Made by a program: the position numbers and the translations under genes. A stretch of DNA of 6,103 nt. Origin: JBEKHI01 sp050012355 (GTDB taxonomy: Bacteria > Actinomycetota > Actinomycetes > Streptosporangiales > Streptosporangiaceae). Positions 1 through 5,451 of the stretch are shown here, piece after piece. Location of the stretch: NCBI GenBank assembly GCA_050012355.1, contig JBEKHI010000466.1:1-6103 (forward strand). The letters are read 5' to 3'. Positions within the stretch are counted from its first letter, which is position 1, and each line of letters starts with the position of its first letter. The notes under the pieces were generated by a model, which was given only the letters and a program-made list of their open reading frames with translations, was not told the DNA's origin and made no database searches.

Positions 1-70
1 AGGAGCCCGCGTGGCAGGAGCCCGGGAGGCTGCGCGACAGGAGTGCGCGTGGGCGGGAATACCGTAAGGC
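1..70 (+). other. hmgA upstream region with a short degenerate direct repeat
   Basis: AGGAGCCCG occurs at 1-9 and 16-24, and AGGAG again at 39-43. GCGTGG follows or precedes these at 9-14 and 47-52. No convincing promoter hexamers or operator are visible, and the region is cut by the window edge. An in-frame TAA at 65-67 precedes the hmgA ATG. These bases may belong to the end of an upstream gene or be purely regulatory. Confidence 0.4.
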
Positions 71-1555
71 ATGGATGACGAGGACCTTCACTACCAGTCA
101 GGGTTCGGAAACGAGTTCAGTAGCGAGGCGGTGGAAGGTGCGCTCCCGACCGGGCGCAACTCGCCGCAGCGCGCGCCGCTCGGGCTGTACGCCGAGCAGC
201 TCTCCGGTGCTGCCTTTACCCAGCCGCGCGCCGCGAACCGCCGCACCTGGGTGTACCGGATACTGCCGTCGGCCGCGCACCCGGCGTTTCGCAGGATCCA
301 TAACGGCGGGCTGCGCGGCACCCCGTTCACCGAGATCGAGCCGGATCCGAACCGGCTGCGCTGGGACCCGCTGCCGCTGCCCGAAGAAGAGACTGACTTC
401 GTTGACGGGCTCTGGACGGTGGCGGGCAACGGTGACCTGCGGACCAGGACCGGGATGGCCGTGCACATCTATGCCGCGAACCGCGACATGACCGACCGGT
501 ATTTCGTGAACGCCGACGGGGAACTGCTGGTGGTCCCGGAGCTGGAACCCGTCGTTATGGTCACTGAACTTGGTCGTTTGCAGGTGGCGCCCGGTGAGAT
601 CGCGGTGTTGCCGCGCGGGCTGCGGTTCCGGGTCGAGCTGCCGAACAAGTGGGGGCGCGGCTACCTGTGCGAGAACTACGGCCAGCCGTTCACGCTGCCG
701 GAACGCGGTCCGATCGGCGCCAACGGGCTGGCCGCCGAGCGGGACTTCCTCGCGCCGCACGCCGCCTATGAGGAACGCCACGGCCCGGTTCAGGTGGTGC
801 AGAAGTTCGGCGGGAACCTGTGGGCCGCCGACTACGATCATTCGCCGCTGGACGTGGTGGCCTGGCACGGTTCGTACGTGCCGTATAAGTACGACACCGA
901 GCGGTTCATGACGATCGGCACCGTGAGCTTCGACCACCCAGACCCGTCCATCTACACCGTGCTGACCTCGCCCAGCGAGCTACCGGGGCTGGCCAACGTG
1001 GATTTCGTGATCTTCCCGCCCCGCTGGCTGGTCGGCGAGGACACCTTCCGCCCGCCGTGGTTCCACCGCAACATCATGAGCGAGTACATGGGCCTGGTGC
1101 GCGGTGTCTACGACGCGAAGGCCGAGGGTTTCGGTCCGGGCGGGGCGAGCCTGCACAACACGTTCGCCTCGCACGGCCCGGACGCCGCGACGTTCGCGCG
1201 TGCCTCCAGCGTCGAACTGGTGCCGGAGAAGCTCGACCGCACGCTGGCGTTCATGTTCGAGAGCCGGTGGATGATGGTGCCCACCAAGCAAGCGATGGAC
1301 TCACCCTGGCGGCAACGGGATTACGACGCGGTCTGGGCCGGGATCGACAGGAATTTCCGGTTATGTATCAAGATGGTCAACGAAGATCCCGATGAACACC
1401 TTCTCCCCGAAGCGATCGCCGAAGGCGAAGTGGATCCGGTTGCGGTGCAGCTCGATCTTCGAGTGCCATTCACACCGGACGGTGTCGCCGTCGTAGAGGA
1501 TGTCGCGTTGCCGCATCACTTGTGCGTTCTTATGAGTGCGTGGGCCCTCGGGTGA
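71..1555 (+). CDS. hmgA: Homogentisate 1,2-dioxygenase with an aberrant C-terminal tail
   Basis: Cytoplasmic Fe(II) dioxygenase that opens the ring of homogentisate to maleylacetoacetate in tyrosine/phenylalanine catabolism. The N-terminus (YQSGFGNEF, then GALPTGRNSPQ) and the core FPPRWLVGEDTFRPPWFHRN are family hallmarks. Iron ligands are visible as His332, Glu338 and His368, and the catalytic base as His289. Their spacing (43, 6 and 30 residues) matches what I recall for the human enzyme (H292, H335, E341, H371). An in-frame TAA at 65-67 makes the ATG at 71 the earliest possible start; the AAGG just before it is too close to be a good ribosome site. Family-like sequence stops at ...YDAVWAGIDRNFR (residue 430, base 1360). 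Residues 431-494 are the antisense reading of the convergent gene at 1361-2320 and resemble nothing in the family. Known enzymes are about 430-445 residues, so only the last residue or so is lost. Activity is probably kept, but folding or oligomerisation could suffer. Confidence 0.95.
   Translation: MDDEDLHYQSGFGNEFSSEAVEGALPTGRNSPQRAPLGLYAEQLSGAAFTQPRAANRRTWVYRILPSAAHPAFRRIHNGGLRGTPFTEIEPDPNRLRWDPLPLPEEETDFVDGLWTVAGNGDLRTRTGMAVHIYAANRDMTDRYFVNADGELLVVPELEPVVMVTELGRLQVAPGEIAVLPRGLRFRVELPNKWGRGYLCENYGQPFTLPERGPIGANGLAAERDFLAPHAAYEERHGPVQVVQKFGGNLWAADYDHSPLDVVAWHGSYVPYKYDTERFMTIGTVSFDHPDPSIYTVLTSPSELPGLANVDFVIFPPRWLVGEDTFRPPWFHRNIMSEYMGLVRGVYDAKAEGFGPGGASLHNTFASHGPDAATFARASSVELVPEKLDRTLAFMFESRWMMVPTKQAMDSPWRQRDYDAVWAGIDRNFRLCIKMVNEDPDEHLLPEAIAEGEVDPVAVQLDLRVPFTPDGVAVVEDVALPHHLCVLMSAWALG
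1353..1359 (+). repeat. Left copy of 7-bp direct repeat ATTTCCG at the cassette junction
   Basis: The repeat falls in the Asn-Phe-Arg codons that end family-like hmgA sequence. An identical 7-mer occurs at 4673-4679, beyond the far end of the cassette. A chance 7-mer match is not rare in itself. The support comes from position: the break in HmgA similarity is here, and joining the copies restores a sensible stop codon. It could be a target-site duplication or an attachment-site core. Confidence 0.55.
1361..1555 (+). other. Non-native 3' extension of hmgA read from antisense of the cassette
   Basis: These 65 codons (64 residues and TGA at 1553-1555) continue the hmgA frame past the insertion junction. 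They lie wholly on the opposite strand of the last cassette gene, whose TAA stop is the complement of 1361-1363. The tail is acidic at first (MVNEDPDEHLLPEAIAEGE) and ends in LCVLMSAWALG, with no recognisable domain. It is open by chance rather than by selection, as far as can be seen. Confidence 0.8.
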
Positions 1556-2320
1556 CACACCCGAACAGCCTTTCGGGGTCAGGGTGGCTTCTATGTCCCT
1601 CGCGACGCCGTTAGCCGCCCGGTGGGTTGCCAGGAAGTGATCGTTTAGCACTCCTAGGTGAGTCACCACCCGGCTGCGCAGATCGCGGTAGTCTCCATCG
1701 AACCGACGGAAGGCCAGTTCGGGATTGAAAATCAACCCGGGGAAGGCCCGTTCCGCTATGGTGAAGAAGTCGGATTCGCCTACGTCCTCGAGCTCGTAGA
1801 GTTCTCGCCAGAAACTCGGAAGCGCCGAGGTGTAAGCGAAGAAGAAGACCTTCGCGCTTCCGACTTCGCTCACAGTGGGGATGAAACCGCGCCGGGGGCA
1901 GTGTCCGAAGACCAGGCAAGCGACACCCTGGCCAGACAGCGCGCAGGTATGGGCGTACGCGATCGAGAGTGCCAGCGTGGGTCCGGCCTCCTCGATGGCG
2001 ATATCCGCGACTGCTGGTACGGAATCATCCCAGTCCTGACACTTGCTTATTAAGCCGAAGAAGCGGTTCCTGGTGTCCCTGTCGATGAGGGCTCCCGGTT
2101 CACCGCTGAGATACCCGAAGAGATCGTACCCGTCCGCGCATTCTGCGGCTTCCAGCATGGGTGGCTTCCATGTGGCCAGGCCCGCTTCCCTCAGATTCCA
2201 CATCGCGTCGCTGAACTCATCGAGGTACGCTTCAATAGAATGCGTTACGAGGTCACGGAAGTCGAAGCTCGCCTCGTCGATGACGACCCGGACCTGTTCA
2301 GCCTTGCTGTCGTTTGGCAC
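1361..2320 (-). CDS. Uncharacterised protein, third gene of cassette, putative effector
   Basis: 319 residues; I do not recognise a named family. The GTG start is well supported by GGGAAGGA ending 6 nt upstream. The gene overlaps the end of the ATPase gene by 23 bp, so the two are probably translated together. No signal peptide or clear membrane segment is seen. The first ~200 residues look globular and rich in aromatic and acidic residues, with cysteines at 61, 94, 126, 135 and 141. The C-terminal ~100 residues look like a separate module: a SPEGPRTHKN stretch (256-265), an R-rich link, then YDGDTVRCEWHSK (276-288), NRIHFAF (294-300) and a strand-rich end VFIGIFVDHL (308-317). The order of basic/His motif followed by beta strands loosely recalls small RelE/HigB-type toxins, but this is only an impression. 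As last gene after a sensor-like and an ATPase gene it is the best candidate for the effector. The TAA stop sits one base from the island edge. Confidence 0.85.
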   Translation of the reverse strand: MPNDSKAEQVRVVIDEASFDFRDLVTHSIEAYLDEFSDAMWNLREAGLATWKPPMLEAAECADGYDLFGYLSGEPGALIDRDTRNRFFGLISKCQDWDDSVPAVADIAIEEAGPTLALSIAYAHTCALSGQGVACLVFGHCPRRGFIPTVSEVGSAKVFFFAYTSALPSFWRELYELEDVGESDFFTIAERAFPGLIFNPELAFRRFDGDYRDLRSRVVTHLGVLNDHFLATHRAANGVARDIEATLTPKGCSGVSPEGPRTHKNAQVMRQRDILYDGDTVRCEWHSKIELHRNRIHFAFGDRFGEKVFIGIFVDHLDT

Positions 2321-3419
2321 GGGCGATCCTTCCCAAGTCTTCCTCGATCTGATCGAAAAAGCCTTTCGGCCACAGACTCAGCCCACCGCGGCTGGTGAGC
2401 TGAACGGTCGTCGGCGCTAGCCCAGGTTCACCGCCGAAGTAGTGCACGATGGCGTCGTCTGGATCGATAACCTGGTCCTCAGCCACTGCGAGGCGGATGC
2501 CGTTGAGCACATGGTCGCTGTGGGTCTCGATGATGACTTGGGTGCCGCTGCCCGCGACACGACCGAGAAACGCGCCGAGTCTCGACTGCCCGGCTGGGTG
2601 GAGGTGTGCCTCGGGGTTCTCCACGATCAGCACGCCACCTTCGGGGGTGAGCAGGCCAGCGACGAGGACCGGTAGCGCGTAGGAGAACCCGAACCCCATG
2701 TTCGCCGGTCGGATCTGCTCACTGACCAGCATCTGCTGACGGATGAGCTCCGGCTCCTGGAAGCGGATCATGCTCGCGGTGATACCAGGCGGCCACTGCG
2801 CGGTAATACGGATGGGGCGGATGATCGACGAGGCCCAATTCTCTACCTGAGTGCGCAGCGTCGTCACACCATGGTCCCGGGTCTGAGGGTGCCGGAGCGG
2901 TGGCCGTACCTCGTCCGTTTCGTGCATGGCAAGAGCCTGCGCGGTGTATTCGCCATGCACTCCTACACCGACAAGATCGGGGTCTTCCGCGGTCACGTCG
3001 AGTTGGTCACGTGGCCCGAGCCGCTCGGCGTTCAGATACGTGAAGGCCGCGCCCTTAGCCGTGAGAACTGTCGGCGGGTTTGCGCACCGTTCGCGGATTG
3101 GCAGGTTCAAGGTGCGGTCGTAAGGCACGTCGAACAGATAATGAGACGGTACTCCCGCTGTCTCGACCGTGACCTCGACCACCGGTGGGTCGGCGTCGGG
3201 GTGCAGGATGTCGTGGGCCTCGCCCAACGCGAGCCCGTAGGGGCCGTTGAGCTGCACGACCTTGCTGGCAGGGTCGGCTGCTTGCCGCGCGATCAGTAGC
3301 CCCTGCACGACCGTGCTCTTGCCGCCTCCGTTAACGCCCGTGAGCACGGTGAGAGGCCTCAGTCGAAGGTCCAGAGACGCGAAACACTTGAAGTTCCGTA
3401 TCGTCAGGCCCGAGATCAC
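2298..3419 (-). CDS. AAA/ABC-type ATPase with C-terminal DUF3696 region
   Basis: 373-residue cytoplasmic ATPase of the SMC/OLD-like AAA class. The start MISGLTIRNFKCF is the usual opening strand and FK turn. Walker A is GVNGGGKST (28-36, Lys34). A conserved YLNAERLGPR lies at 129-138. The ABC-signature-like stretch is MGFGFSYALPVL (241-252). Walker B with D-loop is GGVLIVENPEAHLHP (261-275), and the switch His is in IIETHSDH (296-303). The end, with GGLSLWPKGFFDQIEEDL (345-362), is typical of DUF3696. No TOPRIM nuclease domain is visible, so unlike OLD proteins it is not a nuclease by itself. The GTG start overlaps the TGA of the DUF262 gene as GTGA (3416-3419), with only a weak GGGCGGG upstream, so translation is probably coupled. 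In such loci the ATPase is thought to act as sensor or switch; that role is inferred here. Confidence 0.93.
   Translation of the reverse strand: MISGLTIRNFKCFASLDLRLRPLTVLTGVNGGGKSTVVQGLLIARQAADPASKVVQLNGPYGLALGEAHDILHPDADPPVVEVTVETAGVPSHYLFDVPYDRTLNLPIRERCANPPTVLTAKGAAFTYLNAERLGPRDQLDVTAEDPDLVGVGVHGEYTAQALAMHETDEVRPPLRHPQTRDHGVTTLRTQVENWASSIIRPIRITAQWPPGITASMIRFQEPELIRQQMLVSEQIRPANMGFGFSYALPVLVAGLLTPEGGVLIVENPEAHLHPAGQSRLGAFLGRVAGSGTQVIIETHSDHVLNGIRLAVAEDQVIDPDDAIVHYFGGEPGLAPTTVQLTSRGGLSLWPKGFFDQIEEDLGRIARAKRQQG
2327..2334 (-). promoter_or_regulatory. Ribosome binding site for the GTG-started third cassette gene
   Basis: On the minus strand GGGAAGGA precedes the GTG at 2320 with a 6-nt spacer. 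It lies inside the coding sequence of the upstream ATPase gene. It decides the start, and the same GGAAGGATC core occurs before the first gene of the operon. Confidence 0.7.
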
Positions 3420-4570
3420 AGGCCCGCCCGACCGGCTTCAGCAGCTTTGTCGAACCTCAAGCGAACCTTGGTGACCCCGCCGGTGCTAGAGGTTATAGCG
3501 TCGATGTATTCGCGGTCTGCGGTCATCAGCCCGCGGGCCTCGTTAACGATGGCGTCCTTCCTGCGCTCGAGATCTGCATTGTCATAGCGCCCGAGCACGT
3601 ACGACCAGCTCTCGAAGAGCGGACGGTTGATCGGCAGCAGCCGGTCTGTGTTGAGCGGCCACTTGCGGAAGGCGTGATCTTCGAAGATCGTGTAGCAGTT
3701 CACCATGGCGGTACGGAATTCGTTGTAAAGGTTTTCGAGGATGGCGTCCGGTACCTGTTCCGGATCGTCGAGCATTCCCGTGGCGATCTCTAGGAATGCG
3801 TCCATTGATCCGCTGGTCCGGTCTATATAGCCGTCAACGCCGAGCAGGGAGAAAGCGCTGTACCGGAGCACCACCTCGCGGTCGTCCATCCGCAGGTGAT
3901 CACGTAGTCGGCCGGAGGTGGCCAGGTCGAACTCCGCAGAATGTGCGCAGCGCTTGAGGAACTCGCGGCTTCGGTCCTTGCTCATGCAGTGCCGGATCTC
4001 CTGGCCGTTGAGCGGGGTTCCCCCGGTGTTAATGCGCTTGAAGATGTCGTACTTTACGCCCGGCGGCGTCGTCGGAGCAATCACGTGCACAACGATCTGT
4101 GCGTTATGGATGCGGCGCTGTAGCGCCGGTGCGAGTTCTTTGAACTGCTTACCTTCCTCGAGCTCAAGGTATTCAAGGTCAGTAAGTCCGAAACTGCGAG
4201 GCTCGCCACGAACAAAGCTGCGAACTGTGCTTAGCCGCTGCAAACCATCAACCACTCGCATCATGCCGTTAGTGTCCTCAGCGAAGTAAAACGCTGGGAG
4301 GGGAATCTGCAGAAGGATCGACTCTATCAAGCGAGATTTCTGCCGCGACTTCCACACCGTGTTGCGCTGGAAATCGGGTGCGAGTTCCAGGTCGCCGTCT
4401 TCGATAAGATCGAGGATGTTGCGGAGCGAGAACTGCTTCGTTCCTACCCGGATCTCCTCAGGATGCCAGGGTTTGGCGATGCCCGGCGAATCGTCGTCGC
4501 GTTCGGCTTCGACGCCCGTCGGCAGGTTCTCGTAGGTCTCTTCAACGATCTCGGCAACGTCAGGTGCCAT
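3416..4570 (-). CDS. DUF262 domain protein (ParB/Srx-fold, GmrS-like), first gene of cassette
   Basis: 384 residues from the preferred ATG at 4570. DUF262 motifs appear in order: PDFQRNTVW (65-73), the helix RLIESILLQIPLP, VVDGLQRLSTV (106-116, in place of the more usual DGQQR), and FKRINTGGTPLNGQEIRH (177-194). This domain, known from the GmrS half of type IV enzyme GmrSD and related to ParB, binds or hydrolyses nucleotides. The C-terminal ~190 residues are helical-looking and lack the HNH motifs of DUF1524, so no nuclease is evident. An in-frame ATG at 4639 would add 23 basic residues. I prefer 4570 because AGGAAGGA lies 9 nt upstream, the longer start has no ribosome site, and a -10 hexamer lies between the two. 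The gene heads a three-gene operon. Its product may be a nucleotide-gated sensor or regulator; this is inference. Confidence 0.92.
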   Translation of the reverse strand: MAPDVAEIVEETYENLPTGVEAERDDDSPGIAKPWHPEEIRVGTKQFSLRNILDLIEDGDLELAPDFQRNTVWKSRQKSRLIESILLQIPLPAFYFAEDTNGMMRVVDGLQRLSTVRSFVRGEPRSFGLTDLEYLELEEGKQFKELAPALQRRIHNAQIVVHVIAPTTPPGVKYDIFKRINTGGTPLNGQEIRHCMSKDRSREFLKRCAHSAEFDLATSGRLRDHLRMDDREVVLRYSAFSLLGVDGYIDRTSGSMDAFLEIATGMLDDPEQVPDAILENLYNEFRTAMVNCYTIFEDHAFRKWPLNTDRLLPINRPLFESWSYVLGRYDNADLERRKDAIVNEARGLMTADREYIDAITSSTGGVTKVRLRFDKAAEAGRAGL

Positions 4571-4579
4571 GCTCGCGGA

Positions 4580-4587
4580 TCCTTCCT
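4580..4587 (-). promoter_or_regulatory. Ribosome binding site that selects the ATG at 4570
   Basis: AGGAAGGA on the minus strand, 9 nt before the ATG at 4568-4570. The alternative ATG at 4637-4639 has nothing comparable upstream. Confidence 0.65.
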
Positions 4588-4591
4588 GGTC

Positions 4592-4604
4592 TAGGTAGAT
4601 CCTA
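4592..4604 (-). promoter_or_regulatory. Candidate -10 element and start site for the cassette operon
   Basis: TAGGAT on the minus strand (4604 to 4599) fits the actinobacterial TANNNT -10 pattern. It would start transcription near 4592 at an A, giving a 22-nt leader that holds the ribosome site. No convincing -35 hexamer is seen 16-18 nt upstream. This is a visual match only. Confidence 0.35.
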
Positions 4605-4658
4605 TGGGTAAGAGTCCGATTCCTGCGCAGCGTAGCCATGACCCAGGGTGACCGGCAC

Positions 4659-4693
4659 TGGACTGTCGCGATATTTCCGCTAGCTTGGCTTTG
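4659..4693 (+). promoter_or_regulatory. Candidate promoter for a leaderless hydrolase transcript
   Basis: TGGACT (4659-4664, four of six matches to TTGACA) lies 16 nt before TAGCTT (4681-4686, TANNNT type). The -10 occupies exactly -12 to -7 relative to the G of the GTG at 4693, the arrangement of leaderless genes in actinobacteria. No Shine-Dalgarno sequence is present, which agrees. The -35-like part lies on the cassette side of the junction and the -10 on the chromosomal side. Confidence 0.35.
4673..4679 (+). repeat. Right copy of ATTTCCG, followed by the probable displaced hmgA stop (TAG, 4681-4683)
   Basis: Bases 4675-4683 read TTC CGC TAG, that is Phe-Arg-stop in the frame hmgA would have if the left and right repeat copies were fused. 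The restored protein would end DRNFR at residue 430. The restored stop would lie 9 nt before the GTG start of the hydrolase at 4693, a normal operon spacing. This is an inference from the sequence; an uninterrupted relative would settle it. Confidence 0.55.
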
Positions 4694-5451
4694 TGGCCAT
4701 CTCCCACCTGACCGCCGGTTCCGGTGACCACCGCGTCATCGCGCTGCACGGATGGTTCGGGTCCGCGCGCGGCTGGGGGTCGCTCCCCGAGTTCCTGAAC
4801 GGCGCGGACTTCAGCTACGTTTTTCCCGATCTGCGGGGGTACGGGAAGCGGCAGGACGAGCCAGGCGAGTTCAGCATGGCGGCGGCCGCCTCCGACGCGG
4901 TCGCCCTAGCGGACGAGCTCGGCTGGGACACGTTCTCCGTGATCGGGCACTCGATGAGCGGGGTCGCCGCCCAGCACATCCTGCTCCAGGCGCCGGGCCG
5001 GGTTCGGCGGCTGGTCGGGATCAACCCGGTGCCCGCCGGGGGAGTGCCGTTCGGCGACGAGGCGTGGCGGCTGTTCTCCAGCGCGGCGATCAGCCCGCAA
5101 AGCCGCGCGGCAATCGTGGATTTCTCCACCGGCGCCCGGCTGTCGCCGGTCTTCATCGACCTGATCGTCCGGCATTCGCTGGAGAACTCGTCGGTGGAGG
5201 CGTTCGGCAGCTACCTGGACTCGTGGGCGAAGGCGGACATCGTCGGGCAGGTGAAGGGCAACCCGGTCCCGGTCAAGGTGATCGCCGGCGAGCACGACCC
5301 GTCCCTGTCGCCCGACGTCCTTGAGCACACCTGGCTGGAGCACTACCCGAACGCCGAGCTCGAGGTCATCAGGAACGCCGGACACTACCCGATGTACGAA
5401 ACCCCGGCCATCCTCGCCACGATCGTCGAGGAGTTTCTCTCGCGGGGCTAA
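4693..5451 (+). CDS. Alpha/beta hydrolase
   Basis: 252-residue soluble alpha/beta-fold hydrolase, usual length for the family. Oxyanion-loop motif LHGWFGSARGW (18-28), DLRGYGKR (46-53), nucleophile elbow GHSMSG with Ser87, acid Asp202 in GEHDPS, and His231 in NAGHYP give a full catalytic triad. The substrate cannot be told; esterase, lactonase or C-C hydrolase activity are all possible. The start is GTG at 4693, since no other start fits before the first strand and the oxyanion motif. No ribosome site precedes it. If the cassette at 1360-4679 is an insertion, this gene originally began 9 nt after the hmgA stop and shared its operon, which would hint at a link to aromatic or homogentisate-type metabolites. 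Canonical homogentisate degradation needs no such enzyme after HmgA (isomerase and fumarylacetoacetase follow), so a role there is speculative. It now sits divergently from the cassette operon. Confidence 0.93.
   Translation: MAISHLTAGSGDHRVIALHGWFGSARGWGSLPEFLNGADFSYVFPDLRGYGKRQDEPGEFSMAAAASDAVALADELGWDTFSVIGHSMSGVAAQHILLQAPGRVRRLVGINPVPAGGVPFGDEAWRLFSSAAISPQSRAAIVDFSTGARLSPVFIDLIVRHSLENSSVEAFGSYLDSWAKADIVGQVKGNPVPVKVIAGEHDPSLSPDVLEHTWLEHYPNAELEVIRNAGHYPMYETPAILATIVEEFLSRG

Larger units (their letters stand above)
1360..4679 (-). mobile_element. Inserted three-gene cassette (candidate defence island) in the 3' end of hmgA
   Basis: The segment holds three overlapping minus-strand genes. It begins where hmgA loses family similarity and ends just before a sequence that can restore the hmgA stop. 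ATTTCCG flanks it directly (1353-1359 and 4673-4679). Base composition differs from the flanks: sample 60-base rows give about 48% GC (4141-4200), 57% (2341-2400) and 58% (1741-1800) inside, against 68% (1021-1080) and 75% (4861-4920) outside. No transposase, integrase or obvious terminal inverted repeat is present, so this is not a standard insertion sequence. The limits are inferred and could be off by up to 7 bases because of the repeat. Confidence 0.65.

Noticed and set aside
98..937. Long open frame (279 codons) on the minus strand
   Set aside because: Shadow of hmgA in high-GC DNA; low-complexity Arg/Val/Pro-rich product with no family resemblance, lying on a gene with a full catalytic signature.
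1361..2320. Naming the third cassette protein as a RelE/HigB toxin
   Set aside because: Only a loose resemblance in motif order at the C-terminus and far greater length than those toxins; not enough for a family call.
2871..3299. Plus-strand open frame of 142 codons opposite the ATPase gene
   Set aside because: It lies antisense to conserved ATPase sequence, has no recognisable motif and no ribosome site I trust.
3416..4570. Calling the DUF262 gene GmrSD
   Set aside because: No DUF1524 HNH half is present in it or its neighbours, and the gene is paired with a DUF3696 ATPase instead.
1360..4679. A classical insertion sequence or integrase-carrying island
   Set aside because: No transposase or recombinase is encoded and I could not match the two ends as inverted repeats, so only an unassigned insertion is claimed.
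4752..5385. Long open frames inside the alpha/beta hydrolase, on both strands (4752-5324 + and 4906-5385 -)
   Set aside because: Arg/Gly/Ala-rich shadow translations with no motifs; the hydrolase frame has the full triad.
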